64,000 bases of DNA from Neoarius graeffei (GCF_027579695.1 NC_083596.1:50859257-50923256); one strand, 5' to 3'. Positions 11,419 through 55,586 are shown, numbered from the stretch's first letter. Made by a program: numbers and translations. The notes: generated from the letters alone by a model not told the origin.

Positions 11419-11678
11419 AATTCAAAGTACAGGTGACTTTGTGGGTCCATTTAAAGTGAGGATGAAAGCAAAGCTACAAAAGAATAATGAAAGGAAAAGG
11501 AGAGAGAGTGAGAGATGGTAAGATATCCTACTTGTGGTGATTAAAAGAAGGAGAAACGGTGTATCTTTTAATCCCATGCTTTCTCTTTCTTCAGTCGTAT
11601 CGATCACAGTGACGGTGAAACAGAAGGTTTACAGAGAAACACACACCGGCACCGTCATCTGCTGATAAACACAACACC

Positions 11679-11679
<1 letters not shown>

Positions 11680-11714
<35 letters not shown>
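11680..11714. repeat. (ATA)n trinucleotide repeat
   Basis: About 11 AAT/ATA units. Confidence 0.95.
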
Positions 11715-11884
11715 GTCCAAGCACGTGTTCTCACTCACATTATGGCAGCCGTCCCTGTGGATGAGCTGTTACCATAGAAACGATAATGTAATAGAACCAG
11801 TGCACTGATATAAACCGGTCAGAGCTGCTGTATGAGAAAATTAATCAACACCTTCTGACCAATCAGGAGCCAGAACTCAGCAGC

Positions 11885-12160
11885 GGCAGAGGCGATTCTA
11901 GAGTCTGTTGTGGCCCCAAGCAAAAATTTCCAGGGGGCCCTTCTGACCAGTGTTCATCACCAATATGTTATAAATAATCTGACACCAACAAAAAATGTAT
12001 GAAACCAAAGTTTTTTAAATTCCAAATGTGAAAATACAATGGTAAAGAACAATAAAAACAATAAAAACAAAATAAATAAGCCCTCGGGCCCCAACTCTCG
12101 GGGGGCCCCTGGGCCAGGGGGCCCCAAGCAGCTGCCTGCCTTGCCTGTTCACAAGCTGTG
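11885..12160. mobile_element. Short remnant with GGGGGGCCC-rich end
   Basis: The segment runs from GGCAGAGGCGATTCTAGAGT to TGGGCCAGGGGGCCCCAAGC and resembles the ends of old hAT-like elements in fish (GGCGNTTCTAGAG, GGGGCCCCAAGC). No target duplication is visible. The family call is inference. Confidence 0.3.
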
Positions 12161-12295
12161 CGTCTGAGCAGCGGCAGCGTGTCACAGATATGAAATGACC
12201 TCTAATTGACCCTGATGTTTTAAACATGTGTTTCTGACAAAATGAAGATTTTATGGATGAGAGAAACAAATAACTTTCACACTGACCTTAGTTCA

Positions 12296-12296
<1 letters not shown>

Positions 12297-12343
<47 letters not shown>
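12297..12343. repeat. (CA)n microsatellite
   Basis: About 23 CA units. Confidence 0.95.
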
Positions 12344-12346
<3 letters not shown>

Positions 12347-12401
12347 GTGAGTTTAAACCTGAAAATCATGAAGCTTTCTCATTAAAAAAGGGAATAGTAT
12401 G

Positions 12402-12403
12402 AA

Positions 12404-12464
<61 letters not shown>

Positions 12465-12513
12465 AACAGACAGACAGATAGATAGACAGAGACAGACAGG
12501 CAGACAGACAGAC
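12402..12513. repeat. Compound (GA)n/(GACA)n microsatellite
   Basis: A long GA tract passing into GACA/GATA units. Confidence 0.9.
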
Positions 12514-12769
12514 AGAGAAGAAAAGAGAGGGGGGATTGGGGGGGTTAATAAAGCGTCCCTCTGTAGTCGTGGTGTTTCTTTCAGCCGCCGTGTGAAATCA
12601 AAGAACTGCAGAACAACAGACCAAAAATATTTCACTCTCTATTTAAATAAAAAGACTCTCATTACAAATCAGACTAAAAACTTCGTCCTTCGTTTAAGAT
12701 CCACTCGAGTTCTTTCATCTCTTCTTTAATAATCTAACGATCAATTATCAACTAGTTTAATCACCACAA

Positions 12770-13640
12770 CACTACATTCTCAAGGGTTCTTTCATTCTCC
12801 TGTGTGGGAACCTGAAACACTCCAATGACCTTTTGTTCCCCGATTTGACTGAAGAACCATTCATGATCCAGTCAGCCTTCAAAGAACCTTTTTTAATTGT
12901 TAAAAATGAGGCTACACTTTTAGAACCATGAAGGGTTCTTAAACGGAGAACAGTCTTCCAAGGAGATATTTTTTTTGGAAGCTAAAACCCCTTCATTATC
13001 ATCTTAAAGAACCCTTGAAGGGAAAAACAAGAAAAAATTATTTCCTGAAATCTCTTTGGTTGTCCCTCAGAGAGACCCATTAAAGGTCCGAATGAGAACC
13101 CTGCAGCCCTACAGAGTGTTTCTCTGTGAGAACAGGTGTCAAGTAGAACCTTTTTGAAAGCCAAGAACTTCTTAGAAAATGTCAAACCCTTATGGGTGCT
13201 CAGGGTAGCAAACAGAGGTGGAAAAACCCGGGTGCAGAAAGTAAAAGCCCTGCCACATTTTTGCTCCAGCCAATTCAATGAACCAGCTGATCCTAATTAC
13301 CACATCCCCTCAGCCAGGTTGATGAGCTAATTGGTGAAATCACCTGTGTTGAGAGCACAGGCAGAAGGAAAACCTAAGCAGGACTTTTACTTTGTCAATC
13401 CAGTTTTTCCACCTCTGGTAGCAAACCCTTAAAGGTACAATGAAGCACCTGACAACAGCGAGTTCCAAGTAGAACCTTGAACTATCCAATGACATTAAAA
13501 AAAAAACCTTTTTGTCTAAGAAAGTGCACTTTAGAGAAAATGTTCTCAGGTTGTCCCTCTGAGGGAACCTTCAATGTTCTGTTGAGAACCCTGCAACATT
13601 CTGCTCAAACCCAAAGTTATCTAAAGAACCATTTTCTTCT
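12770..13640. repeat. Degenerate GAACC/GGTTCT-rich block
   Basis: AGAACCCTT, GAACCTT and GGGTTCTT words recur every 20-60 bp on both strands through this block, suggesting an old, highly diverged tandem array. It is interrupted by the hAT MITE at 13213-13417. No reading frame is convincing. Confidence 0.35.
13213..13417. mobile_element. hAT-type MITE
   Basis: A 205-bp element with inverted ends CAGAGGTGGAAAAAC and GTTTTTCCACCTCTG and a perfect 8-bp target duplication GTAGCAAA (13205-13212, 13418-13425). It has no coding capacity. Confidence 0.9.
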
Positions 13641-14078
13641 CTTTCAAACTTCCTTTTGTCTTGTTTCTTTTCCTCTCTATTTCACTCCCTCTCTTTCTAT
13701 CTTCCCCTCCATCTTTCTCTCCGTCTTCTTTCCGTCCGTCCTCTCTCCTCATCCCCCTTTTCATTTCTTTCCATTTCTCTTTTCTGTTACGTTCCACTCT
13801 TTCCCTCCATCTTGTTTTACTTCCTCCTCTTTGCTCTTCGACTGATTTCCCTCCGACTCTCTTTCAATAATCCTGTCCATTTCTCTTCCACTCTTTTGAT
13901 TCTCGCTCCTCTTCGTCAATATGCTTTTTTATCACTCTTTCTTTTCCTCCCTCCTGCTTTTCTTTTCTGTTTCGTTTCATCATCTCTGGCTCTTGTTCCT
14001 CCTCTCATCTTCATTTTTTCTCTCAGATGTGTTAACACTCATCCGCAGAATAAGGAAGGACATGTAACAAGCGTAGTG

Positions 14079-14080
<2 letters not shown>

Positions 14081-14140
<60 letters not shown>
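14081..14140. repeat. (CA)n microsatellite
   Basis: 30 pure CA units. Confidence 0.95.
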
Positions 14141-14143
<3 letters not shown>

Positions 14144-14739
14144 CAGGAGATTGGATTTCCACTTCAGTGAACAACAAAGCGAACGTGACTGAGGTTTTGT
14201 CACACTGGGTCATTTGGGTACTAATGAGTGTGTGTCCACATCCATACACACTTTCAGTACCAGGTCTATTCTTTAAATAAAAGTAATACAGAATTCATTC
14301 AAAGTCACTCAGAGCTTCATATTTTGCAGAAATTTTGAGAACAGCATCACATGACCTTTTCAATGTTTGCAATCCCATAATACTTTTTGTGAACACGATG
14401 ATTAAACCATCGTTAAGTCGTGAACAACTGGATGGAGATGAACCACCCGACTCATATTTATACTCACGTTTGACAACATCACCGCTTGTGTGGCGAACTT
14501 GCAAGCCGCTAATTTGGCTAGCAATACGGCTTGCTAATTTATTTAACTAGCTATGCTAACAAATAGTTGTCGCTAGTTCAGGATGCGTCCTTAGCTAAAC
14601 TGCTAAACTAGCAAGAAACAGATAAACGTGATGATGTGACACTGAAGAACCCCAATATGATGCTTTTATGATGAAGCTTGTAACGAGATGGAGAGCTTCA
14701 AAAGAGTGTGACGAGGAACACAACGCTAAATGTAAAGTC

Positions 14740-15116
14740 TCATCTCATCTCATTATCTGTAGCCGCTTTATCCTGTTCTACAGGGTCGCAGGCGAGCTGG
14801 AGCCTATCCCAGCTGACTACGGGCGAAAGACGGGGTTCACCCTGGACAAGTCGCCAGGTCATCACAGGGCTGACACATAGACACAGACAACCACTCACAC
14901 TCACATTCACACCTACGCTCAATTTAGAGTCACCAGTTAACCTAACCTGCATGTCTTTGGACTGTGGGGGAAACCGGAGCACCCGGAGGAAACCCACACG
15001 GACACGGGGAGAACATGCAAACTCCGCACAGAAAGGCCCTCGCCGGCCACGGGGCTCGAACCCGGACCTTCTTGCTGTGAGGCGACAGCGCTAACCACTA
15101 CACCACCGTGCCGCCC
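14740..15116 (-). mobile_element. tRNA-derived SINE (copy 2, complete)
   Basis: This is the best complete copy. Read on the minus strand it starts GGGGCGGCACGGTGGTGTAG, with an A-box-like TGGTGTAGTGG and B-box-like GGTTCGAGCCC (RNA polymerase III promoter elements). It then has a unique body with CTGGTGACTCTAAATTGA and ends GCGGCTACAGATAATGAGAT plus (GAGAT)n. A perfect 13-bp target duplication CTAAATGTAAAGT flanks it (14727-14739, 15117-15129). I recall related fish SINEs described as Mermaid/Merman, but the exact family needs a repeat search. Confidence 0.9.
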
Positions 15117-15256
15117 CTAAATGTAAAGTTGCTAAGCTAAATATTATATATTAAGGAGACAACAATGAGGGAACACTGGATAATGAAGGATTCTTATCTT
15201 TCAAAAAAGATTCAACTTGGAGAAACAAATTAGAGAAAGATGAATTGCATGTGTGT

Positions 15257-15262
15257 TTGTGA

Positions 15263-15299
<37 letters not shown>

Positions 15300-15310
15300 A
15301 GAGAGAGCGA
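15257..15310. repeat. (GA)n microsatellite
   Basis: Interrupted GA tract with a few GCGA units. Confidence 0.9.
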
Positions 15311-15393
15311 GCAGACAGATGGAAGATTTTTTGCTTTGGAACAGATGGACTAAAAACTTGAGGGAAAAAGGCTCACACTAATCACAAGTGTGT

Positions 15394-15399
<6 letters not shown>

Positions 15400-15469
<70 letters not shown>
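15400..15469. repeat. Compound (TG)n(AG)n microsatellite
   Basis: TG tract directly followed by an AG tract. Confidence 0.95.
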
Positions 15470-15472
<3 letters not shown>

Positions 15473-15565
15473 AAGCCACACACAAATATTACTCACCTTA
15501 CAGAGTCACTATTCATGAGGACTCACCTTCAAAATGAAATGATCTTCCTTATTGACACCCCAAAT

Positions 15566-15569
<4 letters not shown>

Positions 15570-15611
<42 letters not shown>
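15570..15611. repeat. (CA)n microsatellite
   Basis: About 20 CA units. Confidence 0.95.
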
Positions 15612-15615
<4 letters not shown>

Positions 15616-15619
15616 GGTA

Positions 15620-17032
15620 TCAAACTTTAACATGTCCTCCAATTATACCCATTATATTACTTTAATGACAATCTCAATATATTTTCCTCAGCCCCGCCCC
15701 CTGGACCCTGTCCTTTTAGCTCCACCTCCCAAATTTTGGAGTTTGGAATTGATTCAGAGGATCAGAAAATTCCACATCGTACTGACGGTCAAAATGCAGC
15801 TGTGTGCAGCTGTGTGCTCTCACGGTGATGTTCCGAGCTGGTTGAAAAGCCGTAACGACATTCAAAAGCAGGAAGATTTCAGCCTGCATCGATAGCTTTT
15901 CTTTTTAGCATTTTAGATGTACATTAGCCTTATAGCTTTAGCCCCTCCCCCACCAGGCACCTGAGCTGAACACACCCCAAACAAGCGTTTACTTCATGAG
16001 TGTTTGATTCATCTCAAGAAGCATCTTTATCTTTTAGCTCATTATTTATCCGAACCATTTGAGTAATGTGAACGTTCTCTTGCTTGCTTTTCTTTTATCA
16101 CCGTACTCAGTGTTGGTTTGGTTTGCGGTGGTTTAGTGCTAGTAAATTTTTGGGTTACAAATTTTCCTGATTTTTTAATTCCATGGCTTGTTCTCGATGT
16201 ATCGTGTTGCGTGTGATAGCATTGTGGCTAAATTCATTTCAAATCCATGCTCACAGAGCCCCCTAGTGGCCGAGTGTGCATCCGATTTTATTTCTCCTTC
16301 ATTTCAATATTTAGCTTGTTTTGTTTTGTGACACTTTAATTCCACCCTCCAGTGACAATAAGAAGAGGAGAGCGTCCCCTTTTCCCAGCGAGGATATTTC
16401 TATTTTTATTCAGCTTTCAAAACAGTGCGACAAAATACATTGAAAACCTACAATAATCACATCATTAATACAACGGTTTCAGCCGAACACGAGTTTTGAG
16501 AATCGAGACATATTTTTTTTTATCTTAAAATGTCTGGACTCAGAACTGAGCCTCACACAATAGGTCAGAATAAAAGACATCTAATTGCAGACGGAAGCAG
16601 CGTCCTTGCAATGAATCGTCTGTCCTTTTCTCCAGTCATGGAGGGAAATGAAAAAGAAAATGGACCTTGGTTCAACATTGATGACATGCTGTGGTTCATG
16701 AAAGAGAAAAAAAAAGAGAGAAAGTTTCAATACTGTTTTTAAGGCATCGCGGCCTCGCTGACTTCCCCGCTTTCACACACACTTCGCACTTACAGCACAG
16801 GAGGAGGAGTGTGCGGGGGAGCGGACTGTTCAGCAGGAACACACTCAGCCTCAGCAGCGAGAACAATGAGACTGAACAGATTTCCTCAGAGAATTGTCTG
16901 CTCCGTTTCCTCTAAGACAGATAAAGACTTGTATCAGCTTGCTAACAAGCAGAATAAAAAAAGAAGTTATTTTATAAGTTATATCAGTTGTCATGTACAG
17001 ATTGTTTTTTACATATTTTTCTCATTTATACT
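15620..17032. other. Intergenic stretch, no supported gene
   Basis: No recognisable exon or repeat family. A CpG-containing patch near 16740-16870 has short open frames but no matching splice sites or domains. Confidence 0.35.
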
Positions 17033-20000
17033 GGCCTTAAAGGCACACCCACATTCCCATCTATAGCCTGAAAGGCACACCCACATTCCCATCTATGGCC
17101 TCAATGGCACACCCACATTCCCATCTATGGCCTTAAAGCCACACCGACATTCCCATCTATGACCTTAACAGCACACCCACATTCCCATCTGTGGCCTGAA
17201 AGGCACACCCACATTCCCATCTATGGCCTTAAAAGCACACCCACATTCCCATCTATGGCCTTAAAGCCACACCGACATTCCCATCTATGACCTTAACAGC
17301 ACACCCACATTCCCATCTGTGGCCTGAAAGGCACACCCACATTCCCATCTATGGCCTTAAAAGCACACCCACATTCCCATCTATGGCGTTAAAGGCACAC
17401 CCACATTCCCATCTATGGCCTTAAAAGCACACCCACATTCCCATCTATGGCGTTAAAGGCACACCCACATTCCAATTTATAGCCTGAAAAGCACACCCAC
17501 ATTCCCATCTATGACCTTAAAGCCACACCGACATTCCCATCTATGACCTTAACAGCACACCCACATTCCTATCTATGGCCTGAAAGGCACACCCACATTC
17601 CCATTTATGGCCTTAAAGGCACACCCATATTCCAATCTATAATCTGAAAGGCACACCCACATTCCCATCTATGACCTTAATGGCACATCCACATTCCCAT
17701 CTATGGCCTGAAAGGCACACCCACATTCCAATTTATAGCCTGAAAGGCACACCCACATTCCCATCTATGACCTTAAAGGCACACACACATTCCCATCTAT
17801 GGCCTTAAAGGCACACCCACATTCCCATCTATGGCCTTAAAGCCACACCCACATTCCCATCTATGGCCTGAAAGGCACACCCACATTCCCATCTATGGCC
17901 TTAAAGCCACACCGACATTCCCATCTATGACCTTAACAGCACACCCACATTCCCATCTATGGCCTGAAAGGCACACCCACATTCCCATCTATGACCATAA
18001 TGGCACACCGACATTCCCATCTATGACCTTAAAGCCACACCAACATTCCCATCTATGACCTTAACAGCACACCCACATTCCAATCTATGGCCTGAAAGGC
18101 ACACACACATTCCCATCTATGACCTGAAAGGCACACCCACATTCCAATCTATAGTCTGAAAGGCACACACACATTCCCATCTATGACCTGAAAGGCACAC
18201 CCACATTCCCATCTATGGCCTGAAAGGCACACCCACATTCCCATCTATGACCTTAAAGCCACACCCACATTCCCATCTATGACCTTAACAGCACACCCAC
18301 ATTCCCATCTATGACCTTAAAGGCACACACACATTCCCATCTATGGCCTGAAAGGCACACCCACATTGCCATCTATGGCCTTAAAGGCACACCCACATTC
18401 CGATCTATGGCCTTAAAGCTACACCCACATTCCCAGCTATGGCCTGAAAGGCACACCCACATTCCCATCTATGGCCTTAAAGGCACACCCACATTCCCAT
18501 CTATGACATAAATGGCACACCCACATTCCCATCTATGGCCTTAAAGGCACACCCACATTCCAATCTATAGTCTGAAAGGTACACCCTCATTCCCATCTAT
18601 GACCTTAAAGGCACACCCACATTCCCATCTATGGCCTGAAAGGCACACCCACATTCCCATCTATGGCCTTAAAGCTACGCCCACATTACCAGCTATGGCC
18701 TGAAAGGCGCACCCACATTCCCATCTATGGCCTTAAAGGCACACCCACATTCCCATCTATGGCCTTAAAGCTACACCCACATTCCCAGCTATGGCCTGAA
18801 AGGCACACCCACATTCCCAGCTATGGCCTGAAAGGCACACCCACATTCCCATCTATGGCCTGAAAGGCACACCCACATTCCCATCTATGGCCTGAAAGGC
18901 ACACCCACATTCCCATCTATGACCTTAAAGCCACACCGACATTCCCATCTATGACCTTAACAGCACACCCACATTCCCATCTGTGGCCTGAAAGGCACAC
19001 CCACATTCCCATTTATGGCCTTAAAGGCACACCCACATTCCAATCTATAGTCTGAAAGGCACACCCACATTCCCATCTATGGCATGAAAGGCACACCCAC
19101 ATTCCCATCTATGGCCTTAAAGGCAGACCCACATTTCCATCTATGACCTTAAAGCCACACCAACATTCCCATCTATGACCTTAACAGCACACCCACATTC
19201 CCATCTATGGCCTTAAAGGCACACCCACATTTCAATCTATAGTCTGAAAGGCACACCCACATTCCCATCTATGGCCTTAAAGCTACACCCACATTCCCAT
19301 CTATGACCTTAAAGCCGCACTGACATTCCCATCTATGACCTTAATGGTACACCCACATTACCATCTATGACCTTAAATGGCACACCTACATTACCATCTA
19401 TGGCCTTAAAGGCACACCCACATTCCAATCTATAGTCTGAAAGGCACACCCACATTCCCATCTGTGGACTGAAAGGCACACCCACATTCCCATCTATGGC
19501 CTTAAAGGCACACCCACATTCCCATCTATGACCTTAAAGCCACACTGACATTCCCATCTATGACCTTAATGGCACACCCACATTACCATCTATGACCTTA
19601 AATGGCACACCCACATTACCATCTATGGCCTTAAAGGCACACCCACATTCCAATCTATAGTCTGAAAGGCACACCCACATTCCCATCTATGGCCTTAAAG
19701 CTACACCCACATTCCCATCTATGACCTTAAAGCCACACTGACATTCCCATCTATGACCTTAATGGCACACCCATATTACCATCTATGACCTTAAATGGCA
19801 CACCCACATTACCATCTATGGCCTTAAAGGCACACCCACATTCCAATCTATAGTCTGAAAGGCACACCCACATTCCCATCTATGACCTTAATGGCACACC
19901 CACATTACCATCTATGACCTTAAATGGCACACCCACATTACCATCTATGGCCTTAAAGGCACACCCACATTCCAATCTATAGTCTGAAAGGCACACCCAC

Positions 20001-20479
20001 ATTCCCATCTATGGCCTTAAAGCTACACCCACATTCCCATCTATGACCTTAAAGCCACACTGACATTCCCATCTATGACCTTAATGGCACACCCATATTA
20101 CCATCTATGACCTTAAATGGCACACCTACATTACCATCTATGGCCTTAAAGGCACACCCACATTCCAATCTATAGTCTGAAAGGCACACCCACATTCCCA
20201 TCTATGACCTTAAAGCCACACACACATTCCCGTCTATGGCCTTAAAGGTGCACCCACCTTCCCATCTATGGCCTTAAAGCTACACCCACATTCCTAGCTA
20301 TGGCCTGAAAGGCACACCCAAATTCCCATCTATGGCCTGAAAGCCACACCCACATTCCCATCTATTACCTTAAAGACACACCCACATTCCCATCTATGGC
20401 CTGAAAGGCACACCCACATTCCCATCTATGACCTTAAAGGCACACCCACATTCCCATCTATAGCCTGAAAGGCACACCT
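17033..20479. repeat. 32-bp minisatellite, about 107 copies
   Basis: A tandem array of a 32-bp unit beginning GGCCTTAAAGGCACACCC and closing ACATTCCCATCTAT. Units vary at a few fixed places (GGCCTG/GACCTTA, GGCACA/GCCACA/GCTACA, TTCCC/TTACC/TTCCAA). From about 19.3 to 20.2 kb blocks of roughly six units recur, suggesting a higher-order repeat. Because 32 is not a multiple of three the reading frame rotates, so His/Pro-rich open frames inside it are artefacts. Confidence 0.97.
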
Positions 20480-20869
20480 ACTCAAAGCTGCTCTCATTTC
20501 CAAACCTGGACATCTGATTTGCAGATTTATACATTGCCAAAGATCCTTGCATGTATAATGATGGTAAAGGTGTTGGGACGTTACTGGGCAATTTTTCTCT
20601 TTAAAAATACACTAAACAGTTATGGGTTATGGTTTAAATGGTGTAAAAATGATACATACAATGGAACTTTTCAGATGCAATGAAGATTTGTTTTATTGTC
20701 TTTCTTTGCATATTGTTGCCTAAATGTCCCAACATTATGCAAAATCAGTTACTTGATGCCAAATAGTCTCTTAATAAACGTAACGTATTTTTCATTCAGT
20801 GTCTTGAGCGGCTTGGTGTAGGTCAGAGGAGAGTTTACTCCTACTTCACTCTGTCCTGTGTGTCTTTAG
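20480..20869. other. Unassigned stretch beside the minisatellite
   Basis: No gene or element recognised. It may be the downstream part of the retroviral remnant that follows, but I see no env or LTR motif. Confidence 0.3.
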
Positions 20870-21660
20870 GTGCTCGATTACTTCAGAGACATACCACGCT
20901 CTTCGGCTGGGCAACAGTGGCTGAGTTGGATCCACAGGTTCAGTCTGTCTACTTTAACTGCTGTAGCTGTTGTTAGGATTACCCTCTGGTCCTTGAACCC
21001 ATGGATCAGCCCACTGTCTTCTGTGTACCTTCATGTAGACCCAGTCATCTGGTTTGGGCAAGTTATCAGGTTTCCTTCACCTGGTGATAAAGGAACTGAT
21101 TTATAGAAGTAAGTCCTTTCAAGTAGTTTACCTGATGTTCCAGCTGTGGATCGGGATGCTCTGGTTGTGCGTAAGGGATTGATATTGGTGCTACGGCTTC
21201 TTGAGCAGCTTATGCTCATCAGGACAAGGAGTAGCACAGCCCAGTGTCCTGACACCTTTTTCCTGGTTTGGATTGAACTGTTCTATTTATTCTTTCTACT
21301 CATCTACTCCATGCAGATTGTGAGTGATATACACACAGGAGAGCTTATGTTTAATGCACATTTGTTTTGTTCGGCAGTTAATTACACTGTTTACAAAATG
21401 GCTGCCATTGTCTGAGCTAATCACTTTAGGTTTGCCAAATCTCAAAATTACTTCCCTTGTGAAATATTTCGCAACTGTCTGCGCATCACTGAGAATCTAC
21501 CGATATGAGACAATACCTTTTCCGTTCCTTCCGGTCATGTCAATCCATATAGATATGTTCAAATGGGCCTCAGGAACACGCAGACAGCCCATCAGGTGCA
21601 CCGGGACATGTCCTGGTGTCCTGAGGATCATTCTGACCTGCTGTGAAGAGCCAACTTGAC
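20870..21660 (-). pseudogene. Endogenous retrovirus remnant: pol integrase fragment
   Basis: On the minus strand, from right to left, there are pieces of a retroviral-type integrase: a DMTGRNGK segment, then KYFTREVILRFGKPK followed by SSDNGSHFVN around the second catalytic Asp, then a C-terminal part with ILTTATAVKVD and LWIQLSHC. The pieces lie in different frames with several stops and at least two frameshifts, so it is dead. No LTR, gag or env is visible nearby. The C-terminal part resembles gamma/epsilon-type viruses of fish, which is inference. Confidence 0.7.
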
Positions 21661-22199
21661 CAGTGATAAATTAACATAGAAAACAGGAATAAGTTGTTCG
21701 ACATCTCAGCTAATATTTTAAAGAAGTCACACAGCAAAATGGACAGATGCAAGATAAGTGACATGTTCCCAGTAAGGGATGGATCAGTCAACAACACAAG
21801 CTGAGATACACCTATTTGGGTTACGCTCATCATAATAGCAGATGCAGATAACGCACCAGGCCAGTGAACGGTAGGATCGTGTAAAACCCCAACTATGTCC
21901 CCAGCGCTTTTCAAGCCTATGGTTAGCCGACAGATCAGCGGTCTGGTGGTTTGTGTGAACAGGGTGGCACAGGATGGAGTCGCACTCCTGTTTCAGTTCA
22001 CCCCTGAACTATAGGATAATGTGTCCCCTAATTTGCAGCCCCAAAGTTAAAAAGAACCCGATGATCAGTGTGCGCTGTTGTGTTTATCGACAGAAATGAT
22101 GATGAATATTTTAATGTCATGCTGAGATGCTTTTCTGCTCACCACAGTTGTAAAGAGTGATTATATGGAGTTACTATATCCTTTCTGGCATAAAAGATC

Positions 22200-22760
22200 A
22201 AACCACCTCGAATCTGGCCATTTCCCTCTGACCTTCTCTTATCAACAAGGCGTTTGTTTCCACCCACAGAACTGTCGCTCACTCACTCAGTGTTTTTTGT
22301 TTTCCGCCCCATTCTGTGTAAACTCTACAGACTGTTGTGTGTGAAAACCCCAGCAGGAGATCAGCAGCTTCTGAAATACTCGAACCTCACACTCATCTGG
22401 CTCAAACCAACACCCATACTGCCACAGTGAAAGAAAGAAAGTCACACTTCACTGTGAGATCACAATGTTTCCCGTTCTGATGTTTGAACATTGTGAACGT
22501 TAACTGAAGCTCTGGATTTGTATCTGTGGGATTTGATGCATCGTGCTGCTGTGGAGGGATCGGCTGATTACAGAACTGCAGAGAACAGCAGGAGGATGTA
22601 TGGTGTTCGGAGTAAAGTGACCAGACACTGTAGTTTGGCTGTTTCAAGTCCATTTACAGGAGTTGGAAGAAATGAAACTCATGATAAATGGAACCGCAGT
22701 GTCCCCATGAGCCCGGGATGAGGTATTACAGCGTTCCTTTCCTTCAGTACACGGAGTGGA
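22200..22760. repeat. Dispersed fish repeat fragment (family not named)
   Basis: The segment around CCTCTGACCTTCTCTTATCAACAAGGCGTTT and the following AACTCTACAGACTGTTGTGTGTGAAAA is of a kind I associate with dispersed repeats in many fish genomes. I cannot fix its ends or its class from the sequence alone. Confidence 0.3.
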
Positions 22761-23714
22761 TCATCAGTTCCAAAATGGCATCATGAGAAAGAAGAGAGAC
22801 TGGAACATTCCACAGCTTCAGTGTGGAACAGATTTTTTTTCCCCCCTTTTTGTTTTGATGGAGAAATCTCACACAAAAACCATCAAGTTTCCTGATTTAA
22901 AATTAGTTTATGGTTCGAATTCAAAATGAGCAATAGTTTGTTCGCTTAGAGCAATCGGCTATATTCAACACTAGCAGAGAACAGCAGTGCTAACATGCTA
23001 GCTCAGAATGAGCACAGAAGCTATCTTCAGTGAAAATGTTACCATCTTTCAATCCAATGTGGGAGTCACAGAGCTCAGATTTTCACACAGCATTTTTAAA
23101 AGTTTTTTTTCCCCCTCCAAATTTCTAGTTTTTCTCTTTCGATAAACTGTATTTACGCACAAACACAAAATTTCCGTCAAACACAAGTGAATAGAAACAG
23201 CAGTAAAGAAACAGTTAATGCTAACATTAACACAGAGAGGAAAGAAACCATCAAATATTTAGTATTCTTTTTTCTTTCTTTTTTTAATAACACTCAACGC
23301 AGATGTATACAAAGATGCACAAAATCTGTATTAATGTTTAACAGTAATGTAAATTTTCCTTAACAGAGTAAAATACGGTCCTTTTGATTACACAAAACTC
23401 TTCTCAGAGAAAAAAAAAACCCATCATAAAACATCATAACTGTATTTTCTGGAAAACAACAGTCTTGTTGCTAGCTACAATACTTCTCCAGAAGGTTACA
23501 GAAAGCTCGATGGAGATATTTGGTATTTTGAGTTTTTTATCCAATATTTTTAGATCCAATACAGAAATATCTAAGACACTCAGTAGCTCGCTACTTGATA
23601 GCTACTGAATATCATGCTAATGCAAGTCACTTTGCTAATTTGGCCTCTGTTCACGATTGTTACTGAGAAAAAAGTATAAATACTAACAATCAGGCTCACG
23701 TTCGTAACTTGAGA

Positions 23715-23720
23715 TTTATT
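23715..23720 (-). terminator. Candidate smarca1 poly(A) signal
   Basis: This is the first AATAAA on the minus strand after the smarca1 stop codon, about 540 bp downstream, which would give a short 3' UTR. It is only a motif match. Confidence 0.35.
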
Positions 23721-24261
23721 TTAGCCAACAGTGAGACTAATTATATCAGCACTTCAAATGGCACATAAATAACAAATTATGATTTAGTCGTATAAAGTTT
23801 GCGTGGGTAAAACTCAAGCATAAAATGCTGTGTGAAATAAAACCTCGGTTTCTGCATTAACATTAAACTGACACACAATTTCAAACGTTTCATCAGAGAT
23901 AACTGGGTGATGAAGAAAATCTGTACCTGATCACTGAGGAGCTTTTAAAGCCGAAGCAGAGCACATGAGAAAAAAAATCGTATCATATAAAAACAGATAA
24001 AGAATATATCGTTTTTTTTTTAAAAACTGCAATTGCATGTCGACATGCAATAAATAAACTGCGGTTCAAAATTTTAGAAAAAAGTGCACTGAACGTTTGT
24101 AAAGAGAAAGCTGAGAAAAACGAACTCGTCAGGAAATTATTATTCTTTTTTTTTTTGGTAAATTCTTCTCCTGTGCTCAAGAAATAATGCTGAACTTCAC
24201 TGAAATGTGAGATTATATTTTTGTGTGGAGCTGCTCCATGAATAAAAAGAAACTTCTTTAA

Positions 24262-55351
<31,090 letters not shown>

Positions 55352-55570
55352 TTTGTGCAAACCGCGTCCGGTTTCTCATGAGATATTAAATCCAGGAATC
55401 GAGTTTTAAAATGAAATAAATAAAGATTCCAAAAAAAAAAAAAAACTAGCAACAACAAACGTCAACATCAGACTCTCTCCATGCTGGCATACGCCCCCTT
55501 TCAACAGTGACACCAAGTCTCGCGGTAACACAGTAATCTCGCGAGACTCAGAACAAGAGCAACAAAAACA
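55352..55570 (-). promoter_or_regulatory. smarca1 5' UTR and presumed promoter
   Basis: Immediately upstream of the start codon on the minus strand the sequence is locally CpG-bearing (TCTCGCGAGATTAC near 55535-55550 holds TCTCGCGAGA, a palindrome known as a promoter element of vertebrate TATA-less genes). No TATA box is seen. The start site itself cannot be placed. Confidence 0.4.
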
Positions 55571-55586
55571 AGCCGTGAATAAAGTC

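Noticed and set aside
13477-14192. Ser/Phe/Leu-rich plus-strand frames
   Set aside because: Pyrimidine-rich low-complexity sequence followed by a CA microsatellite; no domain or splice evidence.
14740-15116. A functional tRNA gene from the A-box and B-box
   Set aside because: The promoter boxes belong to a SINE with target duplications; no cloverleaf with a proper acceptor stem is formed.
16740-16920. CpG-bearing patch as a promoter or first exon
   Set aside because: A short ATG frame exists but no donor leads to any recognisable downstream exon.
17831-18863. His/Pro-rich open frames (HPHSHLWPE type)
   Set aside because: They arise from rotation of frame through the 32-bp unit and have no start context, splice sites or domain.
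17033-20479. Regular 32-bp repeat resembling a CRISPR array
   Set aside because: The units are head-to-tail with no unique spacers and no cas genes, in a vertebrate genome; it is a minisatellite.
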